Shown here in pieces: positions 53,885 to 64,000 of a DNA stretch of 64,000 nt. This stretch comes from Bufo bufo. Its lineage: Eukaryota > Chordata > Amphibia > Anura > Bufonidae. The stretch lies in the NCBI RefSeq assembly GCF_905171765.1, contig NC_053390.1:585554471-585618470 (forward strand), in the 5' to 3' direction. The notes beneath the pieces were generated by a model, which was given only the letters and a program-made list of their open reading frames with translations, was not told the origin of the DNA and ran no database searches. The position numbers were made by a program, and so were the translations under genes. Position 1 is the first letter of the stretch. Each line of letters begins with the position of its first letter.

Positions 53885-54783
53885 TGCTATTCACTAGCCT
53901 CAGCAGTCACGTGCTCCTGGGAAACATGTGACCCCATTTTTTTTGGTCTGAACACTATCAGGGTCATAACTAAAATGGCTGTGCTTCTAAAAACAGATAA
54001 TTTCCCAAATGGAAAAGGCAAATAGTGCATGTTCCAAAGTAATATAACAATCATGCACATTTTTTATATTCACAAACCTCCGTACACAGTCAGCTTCTAT
54101 TAGACCATTACGTGGAATCTAGGAAAATATCAGTCATTCCTTGTTGAAGGCTATTTGCATGCTGTCTTGATATATGACTAACACACTTCTGCTTTTCACA
54201 GAGTCAAACACATAGGCAAGTAATGTATAAAGCATTAGTGAAAAAACACGCTGACAGTAAGAAACATGCCATCTAACAATATCTGACAGCAGCTCTTTGC
54301 AGGGACATATAGACTCATTAGTGCTAATCCAAGGAAATAAATGTTTTAGGATAAGTGCATGCCACATTCTGTTATCATGCTCAGCAGTACCACTGAAACT
54401 CAGATGTATTTTGCTGTTTGTCCATCTGTCATTTTAAAAGCAGGAAATTAGATAAAAAAGAAAAAAAAACACAAACTTGTCCACATAGTTAACCACCCTG
54501 TGATTCCAGCCACCATGTCGTGTATATATTTCACGTGACCACTACAGCCAATCATCGACCTCAACACTGACAGTTGTACGTATGGATGAGGGCAGTGATT
54601 GGCTGCAACAGTCATGTGAATGATGTATATGACGTCATGGCTGCAGGACTGGTCGAGACAAACGGAGCTCTGTGGCTGGAGCAGAGGAGGATTTAAAATG
54701 TGAGTTGTTTTTTTTAGTTTATAATTTATACTATTTCCTGCTCTTAGACACAATACTTAAAATCCCAGAAAACCCTTTTAATA
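53885..54783. other. No recognised feature
   Basis: Non-coding sequence; a dyad-like stretch around 54480-54720 (CCACATAGTTAACC; GTCATGTGAATGATG) is too weak to call. Confidence 0.4.
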
Positions 54784-54785
54784 TA

Positions 54786-55239
54786 CACTGCCTGTCCAAA
54801 AAAAAAGAAGTCGCCACCTGGATTTAACTAAGCAAATAGTTATGAACCTCCTATTGGATAATTACTGCATGGGCGATTATCTTTCAGCTGGCAATAAGTT
54901 ATTTAACCCCAACTGGTGCAATCAGTTGCTTCTCATTTCTTAAACAACCATGTCGAAAGACACATCTCGTGGTCGTGGAAAAGATGTTAGTCTGTTTGAG
55001 AAGGGTCAAATCATTGGCATGCATCAAGCAGAGAAAACATCTAAGGAGATTGCAGAAACTACTAAAATTGGGTGAAGAACTGTCTAACGCATTATTAAAA
55101 ACTGGAAGGATAGTGGGGACCCATCATATTCGAGGAAAAAAAGTGGCGGGAAAAAAATCCTGAATGATCGTGATCGGCGATCACTTAAACAACAGTAGAA
55201 CTCAGGGCTATGTTTAATAGTGAAAGTAAGAGACTTTCC
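54786..55239 (+). mobile_element. Truncated Tc1/mariner element, left end
   Basis: CACTGCCTGTCC follows a TA, in the position and style of a Tc1 inverted repeat. A transposase N terminus starts at about 54950. After about 55240 the sequence passes into a foldback element and no catalytic region or right inverted repeat was found. Confidence 0.75.
54950..55239 (+). pseudogene. Tc1 transposase N terminus
   Basis: Reads MSKDTSRGRGKDVSLFEKGQ, IIGMHQAEKTSKEIAETTKI, then two stops within the second helix region (G, stop, RTV, stop, RIIKNWKDSGDPS), then SGGKKILNDRDRRSLK and MFNSESKRLSTHT. This covers the paired-like DNA-binding domain only. Two nonsense codons and loss of the catalytic domain make it non-functional. 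Confidence 0.8.
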
Positions 55240-55586
55240 ACACACACGCAATTCTATGACGGAATGCATAACGGAATGCCTTTAGAGGCATTCCGTTATT
55301 CATTCTGTCATAATAGAAGTTTATGGGCTGCAAAACGAATCCGTCCCATTTCTGTTATGCAGGGGAGTCCTCTCCTGCATAACGGAAACGGGACGGATCC
55401 GTTATGCAGGCCATAGACTTCTTTTATGACGGAATGAATAACAGAATGCCTCTAAAGGCATTCCGTTATGCATTCCGTCATAGAATTGCATCATGGTCTG
55501 TGGTAACGGAATCCATAACGCAATTCTGCTTTTACCACCAAACGAAGCGTGAACAAATTTCATAACATGAAATTCGCTCATCTCTA
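55240..55586. mobile_element. Foldback MITE with hAT-like TAGAGATGAGCG end
   Basis: The right end reads TTCGCTCATCTCTA (complement TAGAGATGAGCGAA). Long arms pair over CAATTCTATGACGGAATGCA, GGCATTCCGTTAT and GGACGGATCCGTTATGCAGG; the centre is near 55370. The left end is not clear, so no target duplication is claimed. It sits in the truncated Tc1. Confidence 0.75.
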
Positions 55587-55599
55587 ATCAAAGCACCTG

Positions 55600-55866
55600 G
55601 GAGGATAGAGGAATTAGTGATTATTCTAAAGAGGTTGTGAAAAAAGAATCTGGTTAGTTAATGTTTCTTCCCTTTTTTTAATCTGTATCTTGTTACACAA
55701 AGATATATTGGTCTACAGAATCCCATACTTGAAAAAAAAAAAAGGAAGTGCCATGGCAGTCTGTCAACAGGGTGTGCATTCTTTGCAATGAATGTGACCA
55801 ATAAAGTCCTTAACCTGGCCCTACATTATGTTTCAGAATAATTTCTTCCTTTTTATGAAATCAGAA
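55600..55866. other. No recognised feature
   Basis: Could include a remnant of the Tc1 element; nothing firm was seen. Confidence 0.35.
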
Positions 55867-55867
55867 A

Positions 55868-56495
55868 TTAAGGTGGTCATACACACTAAATGAACATTGG
55901 CCAAATCTGCTGATTGTGGTGGGACTGGACGACAGTATAAGAGTATGGGGTGTTCTCACTGTTCCCCAATGGAGAAGACAGGAAATATAGCTGTTGGCTT
56001 TTTACTTGCAATTATTACAACTAGATTTAGTCAATAGTAACAGGTTATCTGGTTAGCAGATCAGTATGATGAGATTTTTTAAAGCTGGCCATACACATTA
56101 CTTAGAAGTTGATGGTTGTACAGCAGTTGAACAAACAAACATCTGGAGAATGATCATTTCCCAGACATGACCCTACTTATTTTCATCCATATCGGCTGTT
56201 ACAGTTGTTCAGACTGGCCATACATGTTCAATGAAACCAGGCGATGGACAAAAGGTCTTTCTGGGAATGTTCTTTCAAAGAAAGATCTTTCATTCACAAT
56301 CTTTCTTTGAACAAAAGATCTTTCATCTGACTATCAGACAAACATTTCAAACACGGTTGACTTCTCAGATGATGCCAGTCTGTCATCGGTCGGCTAAAAA
56401 GATTGTTCATTGTTACATTTCATCGGATGAGCTATCCTTTTAGTTAAAATCATCAATTTTCTTCAACTTTAGACTAATGTGTATGGGTACCTTAA
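55868..56495. mobile_element. MITE cluster with GGCCATACACATTA ends
   Basis: TTAAGGTGGTCATACACACT at the left and AATGTGTATGGGTACCTTAA at the right. Further starts AGCTGGCCATACACATTAC (56085) and ACTGGCCATACATGTTCAAT (56214) inside indicate two or three related units joined or nested. Confidence 0.7.
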
Positions 56496-56499
56496 TGCT

Positions 56500-57230
56500 C
56501 CAACACCTTCTTGTAAAAAAGACACAGGAAAACAGCGAGCAACTTTTGGACTATAATTTACAACAGTCTTTTGACTGCAAAAGTACTCCAGACTACTGAC
56601 TGCTGCAAATAAGGTCAGTGTAAGTTGCTAGATGATATTTGATGAAATTTTTTTTTCTCTTGCATAATATATGGTGACACTGAATATACCGGTATGTAAA
56701 AAGAAATCTGGTCTGGATAAGAGGGTGGTCTTGTGAAGAGGTTACAGTGTTACTGTTTAACTTGGTATTTTAGTCCTACTTACCTTTTGGAGTGATATAC
56801 TCTAGTTCAAGAGAACGTGTCATGTATATTTTTTTTCTACCAATGGAACCAGATGGTGATTTTTTTGTAATTTTATTTTATTTTTTAATTGTATATATTT
56901 GCCATATATTCAGTTTTCTATACAAAAAATATTAGGGAAGCCATCTTACTCAAGCAGGTGTTAACAACATTTAGAGATATATTTAACAGCTTCCACATGG
57001 GCCATAAGATAGACTAAAGGGGACTCATTGACTTCTAGCTGTTACCATCACCTATTATGGTTTATGTGTTATGTGTATCTATACAGAGGTGCTATCTTTC
57101 ATTTAATCCTGATTGTCATGATAATGAGAGGACTGCTGAAAGTGATCTTTACAGAACAGGAAGTCTAAATATATTATTAGACTTAGTGGTCAATGAAAAT
57201 GATCACCATAAGTTCTAAAAAAAAGTATAT
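56500..57230. other. No recognised feature
   Basis: AT-rich, non-coding; no repeat or gene signal. Confidence 0.45.
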
Positions 57231-57232
57231 TT

Positions 57233-57495
57233 AAAGGGGTTTTCCGAGACTATTCTCACAGCTTTCCCTAGGCCAGCGATATCACGTTCATCAGTCACAT
57301 AGCCTAGGCTGAGCTGCAACACTAAGCACACCGCTATAGAATGTACGACACTTGGTGAGCATGTAGAAGGCCATGGTGCACACAGGAGTGCCAGTACCTT
57401 CTCAAACAGGTAATCGGCGAGGGTCTCGGGAGTCAGACGCCCACTGACCAAATACTGATGATGACCTATCCAGAGGATAGGTCATCAGTATAAAC
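57233..57495. mobile_element. TTAA MITE relative, right-truncated
   Basis: Starts TTTAAAGGGGTTTTCCGAGA. It contains CTAGGCCAGCGATATCACGTTCAT (in parts) and ends with the hairpin GATGACCTATCCAGAGGATAGGTCATC. Related to 15158-15722 in the same orientation. Confidence 0.65.
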
Positions 57496-57499
57496 ATCT

Positions 57500-58090
57500 T
57501 TTTTTATGTGTAGGGGAAGTTATTAAACTTTTTTGTAATATTTTTTTTAGGTGATTTAGTTGACTTTTATTAAAAACAGGTTTAATGTTCTAAATGAGTA
57601 GTCAGGAAAAATAAATTTCACACAACATACGTTGAAGTGACACACTCACTTTAACTTACAATGTTATTTGAACACTATGTCATGTTCTGATGACATACTC
57701 TCTTTGAGTTTGTTCAATGACAAATATTAGAATAATTATTGCCACTTCAAGGCTTGAGAATAAAGGGGTTTTACTATATTTCCCTTCCCTAGCACCCATA
57801 AATAATCATGTAAAATACTTGGATAAGACTGGAAAGACAATATTGGGGTCTGGAATATCAGTTTTTCTGTGTAATACAGATGCTTATGAACATGAAACAT
57901 GCAAAATCTTTCCACATCAAACAGGATATTGGTACCTGGGCTTACTTATTTTTGCACTTGTTTTTAGGAGAGAACATAGCTAAAGGTGGTGCAGACATAC
58001 AAATTGCACCCAAGCCATGGTGACTGAGGGGGTCCAAAGACCCTTCCACCAAATAACAAGACACCAGTCTTAGGCTAGTTTAACCTCTGT
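57500..58090. other. No recognised feature
   Basis: Non-coding; an 88-codon open frame at 57717 has no recognisable content. Confidence 0.4.
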
Positions 58091-58094
58091 GTTA

Positions 58095-58380
58095 AAAGGT
58101 ATCCATAAGGCTGTTTCAGCAGAGGAATAGCCTGCTGGAGTTCACCAGATCCAGCCTAGCCATATACTGCCAATCAATGCCAGAGCCCATTGACTATAAT
58201 GAGATCCAGCTGGTTTCGGGCATGCATGCACCAGTTTGTGTCTGGCCAATATCTGGCGCTCATGTCAGAAACCATCCAAATCCCTGCCGGATCCCATTAT
58301 AGTCAATGTGGTGCACGGCCCTATCTAGTTATGCTGGATACGGCAAACTCTGGCAGGATGTTCTTCTGCTGGATACCTTT
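58095..58380. mobile_element. MITE-like repeat (AAAGGTATCCA ends)
   Basis: AAAAGGTATCCATAAGG at the left and CTGCTGGATACCTTT at the right; ATTGACTATAATGAGATCC pairs with GGATCCCATTATAGTCAAT inside. Probably a miniature element; no clear duplication. Confidence 0.6.
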
Positions 58381-58399
58381 AGTACATTAATGAAAGTAG

Positions 58400-59464
58400 C
58401 CTGACACATGTTAGGTAAAGGGAAGGGGTATTTGTACAGATTTTTTATACTCTATTTATTTATTTTTTATTTATTTTTACTTTTTGATTTGTTTTGTTTT
58501 TTGTTTTGCAAAGGCAGTAGGGAAGGTGTGATCTGTGTCTTCTATGCTCTTTCATTATCAGGCTTTGAGAGAACTTGGAGAGATAAGCAGTTGTCAGGTT
58601 GACGCTGCTTATCATAAGGAAAAACAATAGAATAAAACAGGTACATCCGGCCTATTTTATTCATGTTTTCATGATGGGGCAATGTACGGATGCAGATTAT
58701 GGCCAGGTTAATTATTTCACTCTCTGACTACTGCTCTTCCGACAAGACAGCTGATATATGATGAGGATTGCATGCTACAGCAAATATTATCATTAGCTTT
58801 TCTGTGCCTGTAAGGTACTGATGTCATTCCTATTACATTGTTATTGCAGAGCTCAGTACACAGACATGACGTAGTAGTTCCTCTTGTGCTTGTAGTGTAT
58901 GTACCAAGGGAGGATATTTGTATCATGCTATACAAGCCACCCTGTCAGCCACGCATAGTAAACAGAGTTGGTGGGAAACATTCAGTCTGTGTATATATCC
59001 AAATATGCCCAAACTGGCTAGACAAGTATGATGGCATAGTGCACTAGTATATGTTCTGCTTGTTTGTAGTACAGGACAAACAGATGGATGACATAGACGG
59101 TCAAGCAAGGCAGAATCTCTTTACCTCTGTCTAATCTAGATCTCCTTTGGTGGAGCTAATCTCACGTTACTACATTTGTTTAGGCTTTTGTTGTGTTTGT
59201 CTAACCAAACAGAAGATAACATTTTGCACACAAGCCATGCCTTTGGACCAGTTAAAGCACAATCTGACCAAACTAAACTGTCCAAACAAAAACTGTTCAA
59301 TGTACATCAAACATATACCAAATTCAGGACTGGAAAATTCGTGGGTAGGCAAAATAGGCAGTTGCCTAGGGCGGCATTGAGGAGTTTGTGCAATAAAAAA
59401 TAAATTAAGCATTCTTCAAATTTCATCATTACTAGTAGGTACTAGTGGATAATGAGTGCTCATT
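58400..59464. other. No recognised feature
   Basis: Non-coding. A T-rich tract (58440-58510) and the phrase GGCAGTTGCCTAGGGCGGC (59357) only. Confidence 0.4.
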
Positions 59465-59472
59465 GGTGTGGG

Positions 59473-59770
59473 CAGGGCTATAGCTACAGGGGAAGCAGCT
59501 GTTTTCGGGCCTGAACCTCACAAGGGGCCCTCTCAGGAGGAGGACTAAAATATTTTATTGTCAGGGCCCCTTCAACAGTATTATGCAATGACATTATATA
59601 CACTGACACTGTAGGAAATGGATGGAGCGGCTGCCAGGCCTCGTCTGAGAGCTCGATCTTGACTAGCCATGGGAGTCGGGGTTGCACGTGAGTTGGGGGT
59701 TGCAAAAAAGTTGCTGGAGGGGGGTTAAAAAATTTGCTGTGGAGCCCAATTAGTTCTAGTTACACTACTG
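59473..59770. mobile_element. hAT MITE, 298 bp, perfect 8-bp duplication
   Basis: Ends CAGGGCTATAGCTAC and TAGTTACACTACTG (imperfect inverted repeats starting CAG). GGTGTGGG lies outside both ends (59465-59472, 59771-59778). Non-coding. Confidence 0.82.
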
Positions 59771-59779
59771 GGTGTGGGA

Positions 59780-60720
59780 ACTGTGTCATGCACAGATATT
59801 TACTTTGGGATGGGTGATCCAATATGTTATCTGTAGAGATGAGAAAACCCTTTTGGCACTTTCAAAAAACTTCGGTGGTTGAGAAATTTCCTTTCAGGGC
59901 ATGTGATGCAGAAGCGTTATATGAGTAAGCCATTGTACCATAGTTCTGGTGCCTTTTCCAGTGTGGAAGATGTGTTGTACAGACACATTTTACATAGCTA
60001 GACAGAGGCTTGTTACTATTGCTAGGCCTAGTGATCAATGACTGAAAATCAGTGTTAGTTATCAAAGCTGGTGTAACAGCCACGGCCAGTAGCAGTCTCT
60101 TAGCCTAAGACGCATGTATTTCTCGCCAACAAAACAGCCTGGGGGATGGAGGTTGAATTTGGCTGCCCAAAAAAAAAAAAAAAGGGCCAAAATGACAGCA
60201 AATTGAACCAACTTGGTCCACCAAAACAACCCTCTCAGCATTTAAATGAACTCCTAAGGAGGCACAATTACTGGCTCGTTTTGCATAACCACACATAAAG
60301 ATATCTATCTAGAAATTACGTTTAAATATGTATTACAAATTCCATCTTCTACAATAACTGACAATTTCCTTAGGCGGAAGATGTTTTCCTGTGATTGCCG
60401 TTTGTCAGCAATAATTTCTAGATGCTGCATTTCACCCAACTGCTTTAATTTGCTTCATTGCTATAGCAACTTCATTTTTATGTGGGAGCTCCCATATAGT
60501 ATAGATGGATTAGATTAATATTGAAGAACTTGTTAAGTATGCATTTACATTCAGGAACATCGGTAGATTCTTATTAAAACTGAAGTAAGGGCTCAATAGC
60601 CACATAACAGACCAATACGTTGTCCTGACTAAGAGTTACAGTAGTTTATTGCACAAAACTTTTTTCGTGACAGTTTTAGTTTCTGTGTGAAGATTAATCA
60701 CTAGTGTACATCACCACACT
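59780..60720. other. No recognised feature
   Basis: Non-coding; TAGAGATGAG at 59834 resembles a hAT MITE end, with no partner found. Confidence 0.4.
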
Positions 60721-60724
60721 CTTT

Positions 60725-60997
60725 GGGGTCATTTATTAAGACCGGTGTTTTAGACGCCGGTCTTAATAAGCCCTTTAGCTGGCCTCTACATAACTTCGGT
60801 GTATCCAGCTTCCTTGCTGGCATAAATTTAGACCATTTTCTACGCTTCAAACAGGCATAGAAAATGATGAATGAGACAGGCCTACCGGCCTGTCCCCACC
60901 CACGCCACACCCACATTTTTAGACCTGGCATTAGCGGAGAGAAGTCGCAGATTGTGGCGCTAATATAGGCGCATTTCTGATAGTAAATGACCCCCTT
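60725..60997. mobile_element. MITE of the 'TTTATTAAGACCGG' family, copy 3
   Basis: GGGGTCATTTATTAAGACCG at the left and AGTAAATGACCCCC at the right. GTGTTTTAGACGCCGGTCTT forms a hairpin at the left end. Internal blocks are shared with copies at 14238 and 41393. Confidence 0.85.
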
Positions 60998-60999
60998 TA

Positions 61000-62290
61000 T
61001 GTTTGTTGCCCTTTAATGGTGCAATATGGTCACCTCTTGAGACACCACATCAACAGCACAAATACCGTAAAAGGATGTAAAGAAAGATGTTATTCCATGG
61101 TTAAAAATAAAAAGACAAAGACAGGATTAAAAAGACAGCTTAGTGAAAGTTGTCTAAAGATGTAACCAGTTAAGTGTATTACTCATCATTACATAATCAT
61201 TTCTTGGTTCTAACAACTAAAGAACATTTCTATTAGTTATTTTTAAGAATATGATGCTCATGAATTTTTCGAACAATCGTAATATTAGATTTTTTTTTAC
61301 AATATTTTTTATTGCGGTGTTTTGTATTTATTGTTTCAAGTTTTGTTCGTCCATAACATTTTATCAAAGAAAATGATGCTCATGCAATATTGTTGAACAA
61401 TAGCAAAATCCTCTAAGAGGGGCTGATAAGGCCACCAAGATAAATGAGTATTAAGATAAGTGGAAGAAATCAATCATGCATGGACAAACTGCGATCAGAA
61501 TTAGAGGACGCAAACAATATATAACACACTCAGAATAGACATACACAAGATGAACAGGGGAGGAGGCAGGAGGGGGTTCTCTCACCGGAGGGTGGTCTCA
61601 GTTGGTTACAATGAGACTTGAGTAGGTATACACTCAAATGGTGAGCAGTGACCTGTTATGTTGGGCATAAAGGGAGTAGTCGATCCAAGGGGTGCAAATT
61701 AATGAGAAGCTAGAATAGAAGTCAGCTTCTCATTAATCATATAAAAGTCTAATCATCTCTTGACCTCAGAGAAATCCAGAGAATTCTTCTTCCAGGCCAT
61801 AGCCTGCTTAGTAAAAAAAAGCAATCAATCTCAAAAAATTCAGGAGTACCTGAATTAAAATATTTTTTTGCATAAGCACAGAGTATTTGTTTCACCATTC
61901 TAAAATAAAACAGAAATTGTACATACTCACTATATGCGGATAGCGTGCTATCACGCTTCACCATTGGCACAATTAAACCTAAGGATCAGACAACAACGAG
62001 CAATACAGCATTTGACTGATGCTCAATTAGGAAATATTAGGGGTGTGTGGAAACCACTAATTACCTGACTTGTAAGATGTACCAGCAATAGCTGCACAGA
62101 TTCTTGTCCAGTATGTTTTTGCATGGTATCTCACCGTTGGATATACTCCTCCGGTCTGATGTAGTTCCACTCTATACAGAGTATGCTCTGGCTGGCGGCA
62201 CCTCTCCTATGCCTGAAGTGTGTGCTCAAACAGAGCGCTTGGTGACATCACTCTTGCTACGGCTATTGATGTGGACGATAAAAGAGTCCT
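61000..62290. other. No recognised gene; short dyad
   Basis: Non-coding. A perfect short inverted repeat AATGAGAAGCT/AGCTTCTCATT lies at about 61701-61735. No transposon protein was recognised. Confidence 0.4.
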
Positions 62291-62335
62291 TCACGTTTTG
62301 AAAAAAAGAAGGATTTTCCTTCATCAGGGACAGAG
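62290..62335 (-). ncRNA. Degenerate hammerhead-like / PLE end motif
   Basis: The minus strand has CCTGATGAAGGAAAATCCTT, then a T-run and CAAAACGTGAAGG. The CTGATGA box and a GGA/TCC hairpin are present, but a T-run displaces the GAAA box. Probably the worn end of a PLE insertion. Confidence 0.35.
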
Positions 62336-62619
62336 AGAGGGGGGGGGGGATTAATTTTAGCTTTCCTTCCAAACAAATGTTAGGTATCAATCCAATAATC
62401 AATATTTAGCATTGTAAACAGGCCTTGAAGCATAAGTTACATTGTCCCTCATCAGTGCAGAGCAGAGAGAACTGGCTTATCTTGGTCGGGATCTGGGGGT
62501 TACTATTTTTCTTATGAAGAGCACCTGAACACCAAATAGGAATGATGAGACTCATTGGCCAGGCAACGCTCCTCTAGGCTTCTGGGAATAAGATATGCAA
62601 ACTAGCTTTCCTTCCTAAA

Positions 62620-62978
62620 AGAGAAGAAAGCTAAGGGTGGATTTTTGTTTGGACTACAACCCATGTTGAAATGAATGGAGACATTCAGCTTCAGAAAATC
62701 TGCAACAACCCATTGTTTACACTGGCGAATGTTAATTCCGCAGCAGAAAACAGTGCAGGGATTAACAATTTTCAGAGAAGCATTGTCTGGCCACAACATA
62801 AAGTCCTCCTCCATGTTATCCTAAGGAGCTGAAAATTGTCAACCCCTCTGCTGTGTTCTGCTGCGGAATTAGCATTCTGCAGTGTAAATAATGGTTTGTT
62901 GAAGATTTTCTGAAGCTGAATGTCTCCATTCATTTCAATGCACATAAATCCATCCTTAGCTTTCTCTGGGCTGACAAT
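62620..62978. mobile_element. Foldback MITE
   Basis: GAAATGAATGGAGACATTCA at the left pairs with TGAATGTCTCCATTCATTTC at the right; AATTCCGCAGCAGAA pairs with TTCTGCTGCGGAATT; ends AGCTAAGGGTGGAT / ATCCATCCTTAGCT. Non-coding. Confidence 0.88.
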
Positions 62979-63204
62979 TAGAAAGAGGGGTAGAAAGAGG
63001 AGTGTCAGGAAGAGTAGTCCTGATCTAGCACACCCCATCAAGTTCACCAAGTTGGCAGAGGAGGGAGCTGTTAGTTCAAGGTAGGACTGCTGCGGTAAGA
63101 TACCCTTTGGCCAGCCAGGGGAATGTCAGCCCCAGTAAGAGGGGCATAGATGCACTTGACAAGAACATAGTTCTACCACTCAAAATTAGCATTATTTAGT
63201 TTTT

Positions 63205-63700
63205 AAAAAAAAGACGGATGAGGGGGAATCTAATAATTATATATCAATCTGTCAAAGGCCAATGCAGAGATCTCTCCCTGATCTATTTATCCCCAGGACT
63301 GTGTGACGAGGGGACATCCTCTGCGTCTAGAGAAAAGAAGGTTCCTACACAAACCTAGAAGAGGATCCTTTACAGTAAGAGCAGTGAGACTATGGAACTC
63401 TCTGCCTGAGGAGGTGATGATGGTTTATTCACTAAAAGAGTTCAAGAGGGGCCTGGATGTATTTCTGGAGCGTAATAATATTACTGAATATAGCTACTAG
63501 AGAGGGGTCGTTAATCCAGGGAGTTATTCTGATTGCCTGATTGGAGTCGGGAAGGATTTTTTTTCCCCTAAGATGAGGAAAAGTGACTTATACCTCATGA
63601 GGGTGTTTTGCCATCTTCTAGAATCTAGATCAACTTTGTTGGATAGACTGATCTGATGTATGTCTTTTTTAGCCTTATAAACTGTGTTACTATGTCAGTC
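63205..63700 (+). mobile_element. CR1/L2-type LINE 3' end
   Basis: The short frame from 63303 encodes TRGHPLRLEKRRFLHKPRRG, then SFTVRAVRLWNSLPEEVMMV and SLKEFKRGLDVFLERN. The 'R-V-x-LWNSLPEEV...SLxxFKxxLD' pattern is the extreme C terminus of CR1/L2/Jockey-like reverse transcriptase proteins. A 3' UTR follows and ends near TGTTACTATGTCA, resembling the short tandem tails (TTACTATG) of this LINE group. The rest of the ORF is absent: a typical 5'-truncated copy. Confidence 0.75.
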
Positions 63701-63835
63701 AACCACCATTGACCATGACCATGATTTTAGCATGTAACAGCATATATGTTACAGACCAAATTAATCTGATTGGTCAGAAATCAATTTTTTTTTTTACCAT
63801 TCTTGTCACTTTTACATTAAGTGGGTGGGGCCTAG

Positions 63836-63861
63836 TGTGTGTGTGGGGGGGGGGGGGGGGG
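63836..63861. repeat. (GT)n / poly-G tract
   Basis: GTGTGTG followed by a run of about 19 G. Low complexity; a likely source of sequencing or replication slippage. Confidence 0.9.
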
Positions 63862-64000
63862 AGCACGGCGACGACACATGACTAGCTGCTTCCTGACAGA
63901 TTTACTATAAGAATATCAGCATAGAACTATAGAATCTGGCATAAATTATATATCAAATCTACTCTAGTTTATAGCTGTTGTAGATTTTATTTTTAATGAA

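Noticed and set aside
1..64000. tRNA, rRNA, endogenous retrovirus or bacterial-type genes
   Set aside because: No cloverleaf, rRNA core or gag/pol/env-type reading frame was recognised on either strand by eye; a dedicated RNA or profile search could still find small ones.

Overview
This window is non-coding, transposon-dominated vertebrate DNA, most likely from a frog or toad (an inference, not proven). The signs are DNA-transposon remnants of several superfamilies (Tc1/mariner, hAT, PIF/Harbinger-like and Kolobok/T2-like TTAA elements), Penelope-like retroelements (PLEs) with GIY-YIG endonuclease remains, a CR1/L2-type LINE tail, and many foldback MITEs with TTAAAGGG ends resembling the Xenopus T2 family. 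No bacterial-style operon, rRNA, tRNA or CRISPR array was recognised. The only possible host-gene sequence is one short candidate first coding exon at 38095-38296.

Layout. 0.4-4.0 kb: a broken PLE on the minus strand that has cut into the BED-finger region of a decayed hAT transposase (4.0-4.8 kb). Upstream of that transposase lie short-period tandem arrays (4.8-7.0 kb), split by an internally deleted Tc1 copy. 7.1-8.1 kb: a frameshifted Myb/SANT-like gene of the PIF/Harbinger type. 8.4-10.8 kb: a 2.4 kb foldback element with palindromes and minisatellites inside its arms. 10.95-12.5 kb: a Tc1/mariner element with an intact 338-aa transposase (DD37E). 16.6-18.1 kb: a second Tc1 (DD34E, frameshifted).

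21.0-35.6 kb is a nest. A PLE with inverted arms was invaded at TTCATATA by a 10.5 kb hAT element (21340-31883) with matching 8-bp target duplications. That hAT has a 4.5 kb tandem array in its 5' part, an uninterrupted 1082-aa BED-finger transposase, and a 3' part made of copied pieces of its own transposase plus another tandem array. The same PLE also received a TTAA element and a TAA-flanked MITE.

35.6-64 kb is mostly single-copy-looking DNA peppered with MITEs, many nested two or three deep, plus a nonsense-mutated Tc1 (42.2-43.8 kb), a truncated Tc1 (54.8 kb), hAT MITEs with perfect 8-bp duplications (49654-49989 and 59473-59770), PLE end fragments with hammerhead-like motifs, and a LINE 3' end at 63.2-63.7 kb.

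How the parts relate: the intact hAT and the intact DD37E Tc1 are the only apparently complete transposase genes. The small hAT-ended foldbacks (TAGRGATG ends) could be mobilised by the hAT protein. The numerous TAA/TTA-flanked MITEs would need a PIF/Harbinger nuclease that is not in the window. Boundaries given for decayed repeats are approximate.
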